DNA of 44,691 nucleotides from NCBI GenBank assembly GCA_027487355.1, contig JAIYDT010000002.1:1-44691 (forward strand). The letters run 5' to 3'. The translations under genes and the position numbers were made by a program. A model generated the notes under the pieces. It was not told the origin of the DNA, ran no database searches, and worked only from the letters and a program-made list of their open reading frames with translations. Shown piece after piece: positions 19,386 through 28,790 of this stretch (the stretch's first letter is position 1; the number at the start of each line of letters is the position of its first letter). The stretch comes from Verrucomicrobiaceae bacterium. GTDB taxonomy: Bacteria; Verrucomicrobiota; Verrucomicrobiia; Verrucomicrobiales; Akkermansiaceae.

Positions 19386-20219
19386 TCACCGACGCCTTCC
19401 AGCAAGCAGCCCGTAACGTGGGCTGAACAGGTAGGCGGCCACAAACAGGATCCCCAACAGGATCACGATCGCCGGCCCCGGTGCGATGCCGATCGTCGAG
19501 GACAACACGACGGCCAGGGCCGAGCCCAGCGAGCCAATAAGGCCTCCGCCCCAGAACAGAGCGGAGGTTTTGTCCGTTAGAAGGGAAACGGTGGCGGCCG
19601 GAGCAACCAGCAGTCCGACGGAGAGCACGCAACCGACGGCCTGGAGCGAGGAGACCAGGGACAGCACCAGCAGCCCGAAAAGGAGATACTGGATGAACCT
19701 GACCGGCACTCCCTGGGCGGCGGCGACGTTTGGTTCGAAGAGGGTCAGCAGGATCGGTCGCATCAGCAGGCTGGTGGAGATCAGGACGATGGCCCCGGTT
19801 GCATACGAAATGAGCAGGTCGCCGTTGCCAACGGCCACGATGTTTCCAAACAGCCAGTCCTCGAGCTGCTGGCGGGTCTTGAGCATCGGCAACACGGCCA
19901 CACCAACCGCGAAGGCCGCCGTATAAAGCACGGCCAGCGCGGTGCCCTGTTCGACGCGATGACCTCGCGAAACTGCCACGGATCCCAGGCCAACGATCAG
20001 CGCTGCGAACAGGGCGCCGGCAAATGCGTTCCATTGGGTCAGCGCACCGGTGGCGAGGATGGCCAAGGCGATGCCGGGCAGCATTGTGTGGGAAAGCGCG
20101 CTGACGGAGAGGGCGCTACGTCTCAGCACCACGAAGCCACTGAAGAAGCCGTTGGCGAAGCCGATGAAGGCCGCTGCCGCGAGGGCTCGCTGGTAGAAGG
20201 GATTGGAGAGGAGTTCCAC
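19386..20219 (-). CDS. ABC-3 type metal (Zn/Mn) transporter permease
   Basis: Multi-TM, ZnuB/MntB-like; downstream of matching ATPase on the same strand. Confidence 0.88.
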   Translation of the reverse strand: MELLSNPFYQRALAAAAFIGFANGFFSGFVVLRRSALSVSALSHTMLPGIALAILATGALTQWNAFAGALFAALIVGLGSVAVSRGHRVEQGTALAVLYTAAFAVGVAVLPMLKTRQQLEDWLFGNIVAVGNGDLLISYATGAIVLISTSLLMRPILLTLFEPNVAAAQGVPVRFIQYLLFGLLVLSLVSSLQAVGCVLSVGLLVAPAATVSLLTDKTSALFWGGGLIGSLGSALAVVLSSTIGIAPGPAIVILLGILFVAAYLFSPRYGLLAGRRR

Positions 20220-20230
20220 GGGGAAAGGTG

Positions 20231-20995
20231 TTAGACGCTGGCCTTTTCGGCATCGAAGACCTCGTGAATCAAGGTCGGCGTGAGGACTTCATCGACCGGG
20301 CCGAAGCCGCGTTGGCCGGTTTTCAAAACCAGCACCTCATCGAACAGACGCGAGGTCGAATCGAGGTCGTGATGCGAGGCGATCACAAGCCGGCCCTCGT
20401 GCGAAAGCTTTCCGAGGAGATCCGCCAACATCCGCGATGCCTGGCGGTCGAGACCGGTGAAAGGCTCGTCCAAAAGCAGCACGTGAGCCTCCTGAGCCAG
20501 CGCGCGTGCGAGGAAGGCCCTTTGCTGCTGCCCCCCGGAAAGCTCGCGGATCTGGCGTTGCTGGAGGTCGAGAAGCCCCAGCGACTCAAGGGCAAGATCG
20601 ACCGCCTGCTCGTCCGCAGCCGAGAAGGTCCGCCACCAGCCGGTTTGGGGGTAGCGCCCCATTTCCACCAAACCTCTGACGGTGATGGGAAAGGCCCAGT
20701 CCACCTCCTCCCGCTGCGGCAGGTAGGCAAACTCGCGCGACCACTTGCGCACGGTCGTGCCACGCCAGCGGATCATTCCGGAGGTGCGGGGCACGAGGCC
20801 GGCGATGGCTTTCAACAAGGTGCTCTTTCCCGCCCCGTTCGGACCGACCAGCGCCACGCGATTGCCGCAGGAAGTGGCCAGCGAGACGCGATCCAGGGCC
20901 AGCACGCGTCGGTAGTGCACGGTCAGCGAGTCGATCACCAGTTCGTGGTGATGCTCGTGATGCGCGCAACAATCGTGATGAAGAGGATCGCTCAT
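20231..20995 (-). CDS. Metal ABC transporter ATP-binding protein
   Basis: Walker A GPNGAGKSTLL, LSGGQQQRAFLARALAQ, Walker B VLLLDEPFTGLD; His-rich N-terminus HHDCCAHHEHHHE. Confidence 0.93.
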   Translation of the reverse strand: MSDPLHHDCCAHHEHHHELVIDSLTVHYRRVLALDRVSLATSCGNRVALVGPNGAGKSTLLKAIAGLVPRTSGMIRWRGTTVRKWSREFAYLPQREEVDWAFPITVRGLVEMGRYPQTGWWRTFSAADEQAVDLALESLGLLDLQQRQIRELSGGQQQRAFLARALAQEAHVLLLDEPFTGLDRQASRMLADLLGKLSHEGRLVIASHHDLDSTSRLFDEVLVLKTGQRGFGPVDEVLTPTLIHEVFDAEKASV

Positions 20996-21426
20996 TCGGT
21001 TGGCAGTTCCCACACATCGTCAATCGTTCCCGGTGCTTCGAAGTAATGCGTGATCGTCGGCTTTCCTGCGGGCTCGAGGGCCAGCTTCGCGAAGGTGGAT
21101 CCCTCACGGGAGGTTTCCTTCCATTTCACGGCCACAAACACCACCGGGTCTTCCGCATCCAGATCAACCATTCCCGCAAAAGGTCCGCCGGAGTTCTCTT
21201 GGCGGAAGAGCACACGCCCCCCGCGTCCCTTCAGCTCCACAAACTCCGCCTCGGCGGAAAGTTTCAGGCCGAATCCGCATCGCTCCCGCTCCACGGACGC
21301 CTTCAGCACGTCTGTTTTTTCCGATGGAGAAACGGCGGAAGCCCGCGCCAGATGCAGGATCCCCCAGCCTGCCAACAGCAAGCCGACTCCAAGCATCAGG
21401 GTTCTGAAAAAAGGCGAGCCACGCAC
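20992..21426 (-). CDS. Hypothetical protein with N-terminal TM, coupled to metal ABC genes
   Basis: 144 aa, overlaps the ATPase start by 4 nt. Confidence 0.65.
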   Translation of the reverse strand: MRGSPFFRTLMLGVGLLLAGWGILHLARASAVSPSEKTDVLKASVERERCGFGLKLSAEAEFVELKGRGGRVLFRQENSGGPFAGMVDLDAEDPVVFVAVKWKETSREGSTFAKLALEPAGKPTITHYFEAPGTIDDVWELPTE

Positions 21427-21489
21427 GCGCGCAACTTGGTGGCGCTAGGCCGTTTTTGCAAGAAAAGTGCGATAATGTGGCCAGTTCTT

Positions 21490-22167
21490 TCACTTCGTCC
21501 ACCAAGTCGAAAGGCGTGGCTCAGTCGTCTTCGGCAAAGTGAAGCAGCCTTCGGAATAGTGCGAAGTGTCGTTGAAAAGCGTCAACCGGGCTCGCACCGG
21601 CCCCTTGAAATCAACCACGTTGAGCGCCGCCGGATCCTGATCGAGATTGTCGCGGTAGCGCCGTGGATCGAATCCCAGCAGCGTACTCAGCAGCAAGCGG
21701 ATCGTCGCCTTGTGGGACACCACGATCACCGCCTCGCCGTCATGATGCCTGACAATGTCGAGCAGCGCCGGAAGCGCCCGGGCCGTCACTTCCAGTCCGC
21801 TTTCCCCGCCCACAGGAGCAAAGCTGTAGGGATCCTCGTCCCAGGCCGCCGCCTCTTCGGGAAACTGCTGCTCCACCTCATGCCGGGTCATCTTTTCCCA
21901 GTGCCCATGCGATATCTCCCGCAGTCCATCGCGGGCTCTCACCTCCAATCCGTGCGGCCCAGCCAGGATCCCCGCCGTGTCCATGGTCCGGCCCAGCGGA
22001 GACGCATAGACTGCCGCCACCGGCACGCTGGCCAGACGCGTTGACAACCTTTCCACTTGCGCCCTGCCTTCATCCGAAAGCGCCACATCCGTCGCTCCGG
22101 CGAAACGGTCCTCGGCGGTCAGCATCGTCGCCCCGTGCCGGATCAGGAAAATTCGTGTCAGTGCCAT
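21490..22167 (-). CDS. Histidine phosphatase family protein
   Basis: FLIRHGATMLTAEDRFAG, SPLGRTMDTA, GESGLEV, VVSHKATIRLLL. Confidence 0.9.
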   Translation of the reverse strand: MALTRIFLIRHGATMLTAEDRFAGATDVALSDEGRAQVERLSTRLASVPVAAVYASPLGRTMDTAGILAGPHGLEVRARDGLREISHGHWEKMTRHEVEQQFPEEAAAWDEDPYSFAPVGGESGLEVTARALPALLDIVRHHDGEAVIVVSHKATIRLLLSTLLGFDPRRYRDNLDQDPAALNVVDFKGPVRARLTLFNDTSHYSEGCFTLPKTTEPRLSTWWTK

Positions 22168-22252
22168 CGGAGGAAGATTGAAGTTCCAAAGGCCAAGTGC
22201 CAAGTTCCAACAGAATCCCTCTTCCATTCGTCATTCGTCATTCCCACGCTCC

Positions 22253-23260
22253 ATGGCCATTCCGCGAATCCTCCATCAGACCTGGAAAACCTACGAGGTG
22301 CCCGAGGAATGGTGGGACTGCGTGAACAGTTGGAAACGCCACCATCCGGATTGGGAATACCGACTCTGGACCGATGACGAGAGCGAGGCATTCGTCGCCC
22401 GCCATTACCCGGACTTCCTCGAAACCTTCCAGAACTACCCCTACAACATCCAGCGCGCCGACGCCATCCGCTACCTGGTCCTCCACCAGCTTGGCGGGGT
22501 CTATGCCGACCTCGATTACGAGTGTCTTCAACCGCTCGATCCGCTGCTGCCGGGACACTCGGCCATCATCGGTCTCGAGCCCGAGGCCCATGCCGCCTCT
22601 TCCAAGGTGGACCACAGGCTGTGCAACGCCCTCATGGCCTCAGAGCCCGGCCATCCGTTCATGGCCGCCGTGATCCGGCACCTGCAGAACGCCACCCTCG
22701 GCACTGTCGCTGACTACGACATCCTCGCCACCACCGGACCGCTGATGCTGTGTGAGGTCCACGCCTCCTACCCCAGGAAGGATCTCACTCTCTTGCCCTC
22801 GAAAGTTCTCTGCCCCTTCAACTCGGACCGAGAGCGCCTGGCCCTTCATCGCGGACGCTCCAAGCAGGCCACTCATCTCAAGAACCAACTCATCGAACAA
22901 GGCTCCTACGCCCTCCATTATTGGAGCAACGGCTGGGTCGATGACCAACTCGGCCCGCTCGACAATCCGATGCCCCATGAAATCGAGGGCTTTGTGTTTT
23001 TCGAGCGCCGCGATTCTCCCGGAAACGACATCGGTTACGGCGGCCGCAACATTCCCATCACCGCCCAGATCTGCCTCGATAATCCCCGGGCCATCGCGTT
23101 CAACACCGATGGCAATCTGAAAGAAATCGTGGTGCCACGCCTGCTTTGGAGAACCATGAAAAAAGGCGAGGGCAATGAGGGCCTCTACATCCGCAAGGAC
23201 TTCCTCAATGCGAAGGGCAAGGCCCCGTGGTTTCGGAAGATCGTGAAGAGCGCCTCGTAA
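22253..23260 (+). CDS. Glycosyltransferase with DXD motif (Gly_transf_sug / OCH1-like)
   Basis: IPRILHQTWKTYEVPEEW, RADAIRYLVLHQLGGVYADLDYECLQPLD. Confidence 0.88.
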   Translation: MAIPRILHQTWKTYEVPEEWWDCVNSWKRHHPDWEYRLWTDDESEAFVARHYPDFLETFQNYPYNIQRADAIRYLVLHQLGGVYADLDYECLQPLDPLLPGHSAIIGLEPEAHAASSKVDHRLCNALMASEPGHPFMAAVIRHLQNATLGTVADYDILATTGPLMLCEVHASYPRKDLTLLPSKVLCPFNSDRERLALHRGRSKQATHLKNQLIEQGSYALHYWSNGWVDDQLGPLDNPMPHEIEGFVFFERRDSPGNDIGYGGRNIPITAQICLDNPRAIAFNTDGNLKEIVVPRLLWRTMKKGEGNEGLYIRKDFLNAKGKAPWFRKIVKSAS

Positions 23261-23280
23261 TTCGTTGGCGGAAATCTCAA

Positions 23281-23357
23281 TTAACTCTTAACTCTTAACT
23301 CTTAACTCTTAACTCTTGAATCTTGAATCTTGAATCTTGAATCTTGAATCTTAACTC
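23281..23357. repeat. Two-block heptamer tandem repeat
   Basis: (TTAACTC)5 (TTGAATC)5 (TTAACTC)1, 77 bp, no errors. Confidence 0.97.
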
Positions 23358-23856
23358 CCCCATTCTTCACGTCGTCTGTGGTCCTCCCGCTGCGGGAAAA
23401 ACCACCCATGCCCGCAGCCTTGCCGCGCGGCTCGGAGCGGTGCTTCTGGACAGTGACATGGTCGCGGAAAAACTGGTCCGCGCCGGATTGATCCTGGCCG
23501 GCCTGGATCCGAACGACCGTGATTCGCCCAGTTACAAGGCAGCCTATCGGGACACCGTTTACGAAACGCTCTACGACCTCGCCGCTGCCAATTTGCCCCA
23601 AGTTCCAGTCGTGATCGCCGGCCCCTTCACCCGCGAATGTGGTGAGCAGGATTGGCCGGAGATTCTTGAGAAACGGCTCGGAGCGAAACCGGAAATCCAC
23701 TTTGTCTGGTGCCCGCCGGAAAAGCGTCGGCAAAGGATGATCGCCCGAGGCGAGGAGCGCGACCTCCCCAAGATCGCTGACTGGGAGGACTACGTCACTC
23801 TATGCCGCGAGGAGCCACCGGTGTTTCCCCACCATCTTGTAGTCGGCGGCAACTGA
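23344..23856 (+). CDS. P-loop kinase-like AAA protein
   Basis: VVCGPPAAGKTTHARSLA Walker A; no in-frame ATG near the N-terminus; TTG start falls inside the heptamer array. Confidence 0.75.
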   Translation: MNLNSPILHVVCGPPAAGKTTHARSLAARLGAVLLDSDMVAEKLVRAGLILAGLDPNDRDSPSYKAAYRDTVYETLYDLAAANLPQVPVVIAGPFTRECGEQDWPEILEKRLGAKPEIHFVWCPPEKRRQRMIARGEERDLPKIADWEDYVTLCREEPPVFPHHLVVGGN

Positions 23857-23930
23857 GCCAGGCAGACGATCTACACCGCGACCATTCATCGGCAGGAACC
23901 GTAACCGAGGGTCACCTTCCAGCGTGAGTC

Positions 23931-25187
23931 TCAATCCAAGCCGTCGCGCGCGCCCCAGAATTCCTTCATTTTCTGTTCCATGACTGCTTCGATGTAGGCC
24001 CTTGCCATCGCTTGCTCGATCACGGCCTTGGCCGTTTCGCCGGTCTTGTTGGTCGCCTTGAGTTCGGGATCACCGGCATGGCCGAAGATTTCCCACATCA
24101 GGCGCTTCTTTGATTCCTCTATTTCGGAAAGCGACTTCCCAAGTTCGTCACGCACCTGAGCCCGGATCGCTGGTTCGGCGAGGTAAAGCTCGAAGGCGGC
24201 CTCATCCCCCTCCTTGTTTCCGTCCTTCTCCGTCCATTGTTTCCGTAGGGAATCCTTCGTCGCGCCGAGAATCTTTTTCCAGGTATCGCCCGTCGCCAGC
24301 GAGTTCCCAACTTCGGCGGTGTAGGGCCTCGCGAACCCTCGCAAGGCCGGCCGCTGCTCCTTCAGAACGGACTCCAGTTTCTCCAGGTCCGCATCTCCGG
24401 TCTCCACTGCATCCACCACTGCCTGGAAAACCTTCAACCGAAAGGCTCTGGTGTAGACGCCGGCATCGGCTTGTTTCGCTCCTTCCGTGCTCCATCCTTT
24501 GGAAATCCCGGTGATCGCTTCCTTGCCGGGATCGATCTGGAACTGGCGCAGTTCCAGCACCCGGACTTCTCCGCTGTCCGAGGTGATGGACTGTCGACTC
24601 ATCAGGCCGGTCTCCCGGCTGATGGTCAGAAGCCCCCACTTGGCGGTTTCGAACGTGACCGACTTGTCGTCGGACGCCTTCACCGCAGCCCCCTTGACAT
24701 CGGATTTCCACGTCGGCTCGTTCCTGGGTCGGATGCCGATGGTTGGCAGAATCCCATCCTTGGTGATCCACATGGAGGCCACGAATTGCCGACCACCCTC
24801 CTCTTCCTTTTTCGTCGGATTCGTCAGACACTTCGACGCCAGTCCCGCTAGACTATTGAGCTCGGTCGCCACCCCTTTGACGCGACTGATGCCCCCTCCT
24901 GAATCGGTGTATAGTTCATCCTCCACGGTATTCCAAAGCTTCGCTTCCATCGCATTCCCATCCTTGGTCACCGTCATGTGAAGCGCGGAAAGCCCGGATC
25001 CCTTGTCCATCCCAAGGGTGACGTCCAGGCTCTTTCCCGGACCTTCCGAATGGTAAATGGCCGTAAAACCGAGATGTCCGGCGTAAGTGGAGGAAAGCTC
25101 CTCCACCCATTGTTCCGGAGTGACCGGAGCCGCCAATCCACGTGCAGTCAGCAAGCAAAGGACCAACAAAGTTTTCAGGGATGTCAT
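23931..25187 (-). CDS. Secreted hypothetical protein
   Basis: 418 aa, signal peptide LKTLLVLCLLTARGLAA. Confidence 0.7.
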   Translation of the reverse strand: MTSLKTLLVLCLLTARGLAAPVTPEQWVEELSSTYAGHLGFTAIYHSEGPGKSLDVTLGMDKGSGLSALHMTVTKDGNAMEAKLWNTVEDELYTDSGGGISRVKGVATELNSLAGLASKCLTNPTKKEEEGGRQFVASMWITKDGILPTIGIRPRNEPTWKSDVKGAAVKASDDKSVTFETAKWGLLTISRETGLMSRQSITSDSGEVRVLELRQFQIDPGKEAITGISKGWSTEGAKQADAGVYTRAFRLKVFQAVVDAVETGDADLEKLESVLKEQRPALRGFARPYTAEVGNSLATGDTWKKILGATKDSLRKQWTEKDGNKEGDEAAFELYLAEPAIRAQVRDELGKSLSEIEESKKRLMWEIFGHAGDPELKATNKTGETAKAVIEQAMARAYIEAVMEQKMKEFWGARDGLD

Positions 25188-25228
25188 TGACTGAAGTTCT
25201 TAAGTTCGAGGCCGCTCAGCCACAACGA

Positions 25229-25263
25229 AAAAGCCGCCCGCGCACGAGGCACGGACGGCTTTC
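25229..25263 (-). terminator. Rho-independent terminator after rplQ
   Basis: Minus strand AAAGCCGTCCGTGCCTCGTGCGCGGGCGGCTTTTT: GC stem then T-run. Confidence 0.75.
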
Positions 25264-25288
25264 GAATCCTTGAATCAGGCGGTGAACC

Positions 25289-25702
25289 TTACTCGGCAGC
25301 GGCTTCAGCGGCAGCCGGTTCGGCAGCGGCTTCAGTGGCGGCGACCGGCGCGTCAACCCACTCGATGTAGGCCATCGGGGCGGCGTCGCTGGTGCGGACT
25401 CCGAGCTTGGTGATCCGGCAGTAGCCACCCTGGCGGGCGGCGGAGGCTGGAGCCACTTCTTCGAACAGCTTCTTGACCGTGTCCTTCTGGCGAAGGAACG
25501 CGACGGCGAGACGGCGGGCGTGAAGATCGCCGCGCTTGCCGAGGGTGATCAGCTTTTCAGCCACCGGACGGAGGGCTTTCGCCTTGCCGAGGGTGGTCTT
25601 GATGCGGCCGTGCTCGATCAGGCTGCACGCGAGGTTCGCGAGGAGGGCGCGGCGGTGCGAGGCCGTGCGCTTGAGCTTGGTGGTGTTGCGTCGATGTCTC
25701 AT
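25289..25702 (-). CDS. rplQ: 50S ribosomal protein L17
   Basis: [54 protein letters not shown]; Ala/Glu-rich C-terminal tail. Confidence 0.97.
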   Translation of the reverse strand: MRHRRNTTKLKRTASHRRALLANLACSLIEHGRIKTTLGKAKALRPVAEKLITLGKRGDLHARRLAVAFLRQKDTVKKLFEEVAPASAARQGGYCRITKLGVRTSDAAPMAYIEWVDAPVAATEAAAEPAAAEAAAE

Positions 25703-25726
25703 CGGGTGCTTCCTTTTCTATTTAAA

Positions 25727-26809
25727 TCAGTCGTCGAGGTTCTGGGCGATCAAATCGGCAAGACCGACCGGTGCCTCTTCCTCCACACCGAGGCGTGGGG
25801 CGCGAGAGCCGGCGGACGGGCCGGTGAGGAGGGATGGGTCGAAGGACATGCCGAGCCCGAGGCCGAGTTCGACGAGCTTGTCCTTGATTTCGTTGAGCGA
25901 CTTCTTGCCGAAGTTGCGATACTTGAGCATTTCCGCCTCGGTCTTCATGGCCAGCTGGCCGACGGAGGTGATGTTGGCGTTGTTCAAGCAGTTGGCGGCA
26001 CGGACCGAGAGTTCGATCTCGTTGACGCTCATGTTGAGAAGCTTCTTCAGCGCGGCGTTTTCCTCGCTGGACTCCATCGGAGCTTCTTCGAAGTCGACGG
26101 CGTTCTCGTCATAGTTGACGAAGACGTCGAGGTGGTGGCGAAGGATGGCGGAGGCCTGAAGCAGGGCATCCTGCGGGGTGAGGCGACCGTCGGTCCAGAT
26201 GTCGAGCACCAGCTTGTCGTAATCGGTCATCTGACCCACACGGGTGGTGTCAACGGCATACTTGACGCGGGTGACGGGCGAGAAGATCGAGTCGATGGCG
26301 ATGACGCCGATCGGCTGGTCCTTGCGCTTGTTTTCGTCGCCGGTGGAGAAACCACGGCCGACGCGGACTTCGAATTCGCAGTCAAACTTCACCTTCTTGT
26401 CGAGGTGGCAGATGACCTGGTCCTTGTTGACGACCTCGAAGACGTTGTCCTCCTGGATGTCACCGGCGGTGACGACGCCTTCCTTCTCGATCTTGATCGA
26501 GAGGATGCGGGAATCCTTGTCGTGATGGATGAATTTGACCTTCTTGAGGTTCAGGATGATGTCGGTGACATCTTCCACGACACCCGGGAGGCTGGAAAAC
26601 TCATGCTGCACGCCCGCGATGCGGACGGAAGTGATCGATGCGCCTTCCAGGGAGGAAAGGAGCACGCGGCGGAGGGAGTTCCCGAGGGTGTGCCCGTAGC
26701 CGCGCTCGAAAGGCTCGGCGCTGAACTGGGCGTAAGTGTCGGTGGCGGTGTCCTCGTTGCGAACGAGGCGGTTGGGGATCTCGAAACGAGACAGTTTGAC
26801 GGCTGACAT
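25727..26809 (-). CDS. rpoA: DNA-directed RNA polymerase subunit alpha
   Basis: FERGYGHTLGNSLRRVLLSSLEGASI and C-terminal alpha-CTD VRAANCLNNANITSVGQLAMKTEAEMLKYRNFGKKSLNEIKDKL. Confidence 0.98.
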   Translation of the reverse strand: MSAVKLSRFEIPNRLVRNEDTATDTYAQFSAEPFERGYGHTLGNSLRRVLLSSLEGASITSVRIAGVQHEFSSLPGVVEDVTDIILNLKKVKFIHHDKDSRILSIKIEKEGVVTAGDIQEDNVFEVVNKDQVICHLDKKVKFDCEFEVRVGRGFSTGDENKRKDQPIGVIAIDSIFSPVTRVKYAVDTTRVGQMTDYDKLVLDIWTDGRLTPQDALLQASAILRHHLDVFVNYDENAVDFEEAPMESSEENAALKKLLNMSVNEIELSVRAANCLNNANITSVGQLAMKTEAEMLKYRNFGKKSLNEIKDKLVELGLGLGMSFDPSLLTGPSAGSRAPRLGVEEEAPVGLADLIAQNLDD

Positions 26810-26833
26810 GATGCGGATGGGTTGCCGGGTTGC

Positions 26834-26874
26834 CCCCTGGCGAGCACGATGGGTTCAAGGAACCAATCCAGGGG
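26834..26874 (-). promoter_or_regulatory. Possible structured 5' leader of rpoA-rplQ
   Basis: Outer pairing CCCCTGG/CCAGGGG with inner GGTTC-CTT-GAACC, about 25 nt upstream of the rpoA start. Confidence 0.4.
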
Positions 26875-27058
26875 ACCGACGGCGGTTGCTATGGCTCGCG
26901 CGGGCGGCGAATAAACGGAATGCCCTCCGGCTTGCAAAGGCTTTTTTCCGTGATTCGGACGTTCTTTTGGCAAAATGCCCCCTGTTTCACGAAAAAGGGT
27001 TGGCGTTCTCGAAAAACACGGGGCAGTTTAGGGGGTGAAAACTCTCGCCCCCATATCG

Positions 27059-27319
27059 ATGAGGTCCAAGCGCAATTTAACCCGGTTCACCTACGAGCAC
27101 ACCGCCTTCCAGGGATGGAGACTCTGTCTCAGCCGAGGCGGCACCACCTTCACCAAGTACTTTTCCGACAAGCACTATGGCGGTGGAAAGAAATCCCTGG
27201 ATGCGGCGGAATCGGCACTCAGCGATCTCAAGGACCTGCTGGACTCATCGAAAAGGGTTCAGGGAAAATTGACACCCACTGCCGTCCGCAAGGCGGAGAA
27301 GCTCCTGCTCGAGCGCTGA
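27059..27319 (+). CDS. Small basic protein, AP2-domain-like
   Basis: FQGWRLCLSRGGTTFTKYFSDKHYGGGKKSLDAAESAL resembles bacterial AP2-like DNA-binding segments. Confidence 0.5.
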   Translation: MRSKRNLTRFTYEHTAFQGWRLCLSRGGTTFTKYFSDKHYGGGKKSLDAAESALSDLKDLLDSSKRVQGKLTPTAVRKAEKLLLER

Positions 27320-27370
27320 GTCCTCCGGATCGGCATTGCATGTGGGTGAAATCCGGCTTTGTTCGGCATC

Positions 27371-28789
27371 ATGCCCGCCGCCACAGCCACCGTGATCCAT
27401 TGGTTCCGACGCGACCTGAGAATCACCGATAACCTGGCCCTGTCTGCTGCGTCCAAGAGCGGATTTCCTGTCATTCCTGTCTACATTCTGAGCCAGTGGA
27501 AGGAGTCGCACCACTGGACAGGCCCAAAGCGCCAGCATTTTCTCTGTGGCTGCCTCGCCTCGCTTGCAGGCAATCTCACCACCATTGGCGGCCGCATGGT
27601 GATTCGCCAGGGAGACGCGATTGAGGAACTCCTTCGTCTGGTCAAGGAGACCCATGCCAAGGCCATCTATTTCAACACCGATCCCGATCCGTTCGGAAAA
27701 GAGACTGAACGCCGACTCCAGTCGGCCTGTGAGGAGATCGGGATCGAGTGTCACGGTTTCGCGGACGCCACCCTCCACGGCCCCGATGAAATCCTGACCC
27801 AGGGTGGGCTCCCCTACCGGGTTTATACGCCCTACTCCAGAAATTGGCTGGCCCAGCCCAAAGCCACGCCCGTTTCAAAACCGGAAAACCTGCGCACGCC
27901 CGAAACTCCAAGCTCGCTTCCCCTGCCCACCCTCTTGACCTGGCAGATCGAGCCGCCCGAAGGCGAGCTCCTTGAGCCAGGAGAAAAGGCGGCCTGCCAG
28001 CGAATGAAGCAGGCGATCGCCAATCGGATCGGCCGGTATGGAGTTCTGCGCGATCTCCCCGCCGAGGAGGCCACCTCACGCCTCTCCCAGGATCTGCGCT
28101 TCGGACTGATTTCGATCCGAACCCTCTACGCGAAAGTCATGGCGGCCATGTCCAGCGCCTCCAGCCAAGAGCGAGGTGGGATCGAAATCTTCATCAAGGA
28201 ACTCGCCTGGCGGGAGTTCTACTTCGCCATCCTCCACCACTTTCCAAACGTTCTGGACGAGGAATTCAACGCCGACTGGCGCGGTCTTCCGTGGGATGAG
28301 CCGGATGAGAGATTCGACGCATGGAAACAGGGAAGGACCGGCTTTCCCATCATCGACGCCGGCATGCGCCAGCTCCTCGCCACCGGCTTCATGCACAACC
28401 GCGTCCGCATGATCACTGCCATGTTCCTGACCAAGGACCTCCACATCGACTGGCGACATGGCGAGTCCTTTTTCATGCAGCACCTGCTGGATGGTGAAAT
28501 CGCCTCCAACAACGGCGGGTGGCAATGGTCGGCCGGCACCGGAGCGGACGCGGCTCCCTATTTCCGCATTCAGAACCCCTGGTCCCAGAGCGCCCGTTAC
28601 GACCCACAGGGCATCTACATCAAGCGCTGGGTTCCGGAACTGGCCGCAGTGCCCGCCGCGCGTTTGATGGAAGCACCCAAGGACGGACGCCCCTTGGTTC
28701 CGGGCTATCCACTGCCGATCGTCGATCACGCCAGCGAACGCGCACGAACGCTCGAGATGTTCAAGAAGCACCGCGAGCAGGCGTCCTGA
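27371..28789 (+). CDS. phrB: Deoxyribodipyrimidine photolyase (FAD/photolyase family)
   Basis: VIHWFRRDLRITDNLAL, ELAWREFYFAILHHFP, GFPIIDAGMRQLLATGFMHNRVRMITAMFLTKDLHIDWRHGESFFMQHLLDGEIASNNGGWQWSAGTGADAAPYFRIQNP. Confidence 0.97.
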   Translation: MPAATATVIHWFRRDLRITDNLALSAASKSGFPVIPVYILSQWKESHHWTGPKRQHFLCGCLASLAGNLTTIGGRMVIRQGDAIEELLRLVKETHAKAIYFNTDPDPFGKETERRLQSACEEIGIECHGFADATLHGPDEILTQGGLPYRVYTPYSRNWLAQPKATPVSKPENLRTPETPSSLPLPTLLTWQIEPPEGELLEPGEKAACQRMKQAIANRIGRYGVLRDLPAEEATSRLSQDLRFGLISIRTLYAKVMAAMSSASSQERGGIEIFIKELAWREFYFAILHHFPNVLDEEFNADWRGLPWDEPDERFDAWKQGRTGFPIIDAGMRQLLATGFMHNRVRMITAMFLTKDLHIDWRHGESFFMQHLLDGEIASNNGGWQWSAGTGADAAPYFRIQNPWSQSARYDPQGIYIKRWVPELAAVPAARLMEAPKDGRPLVPGYPLPIVDHASERARTLEMFKKHREQAS

Positions 28790-28790
28790 A

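Noticed and set aside
23281-23357. Regular array considered as CRISPR
   Set aside because: Unit is 7 nt with no spacers; simple tandem repeat only.
23261-23357. Heptamer array as a frame-switching phase-variation tract
   Set aside because: No ATG or usable start lies upstream of the array that could be shifted in or out of frame, and the repeats hold stops in all plus frames; only an effect on initiation context remains plausible.
25520-26806. 428-aa plus-strand ORF
   Set aside because: Exactly antisense to rpoA; acidic low-complexity shadow ORF from codon bias.
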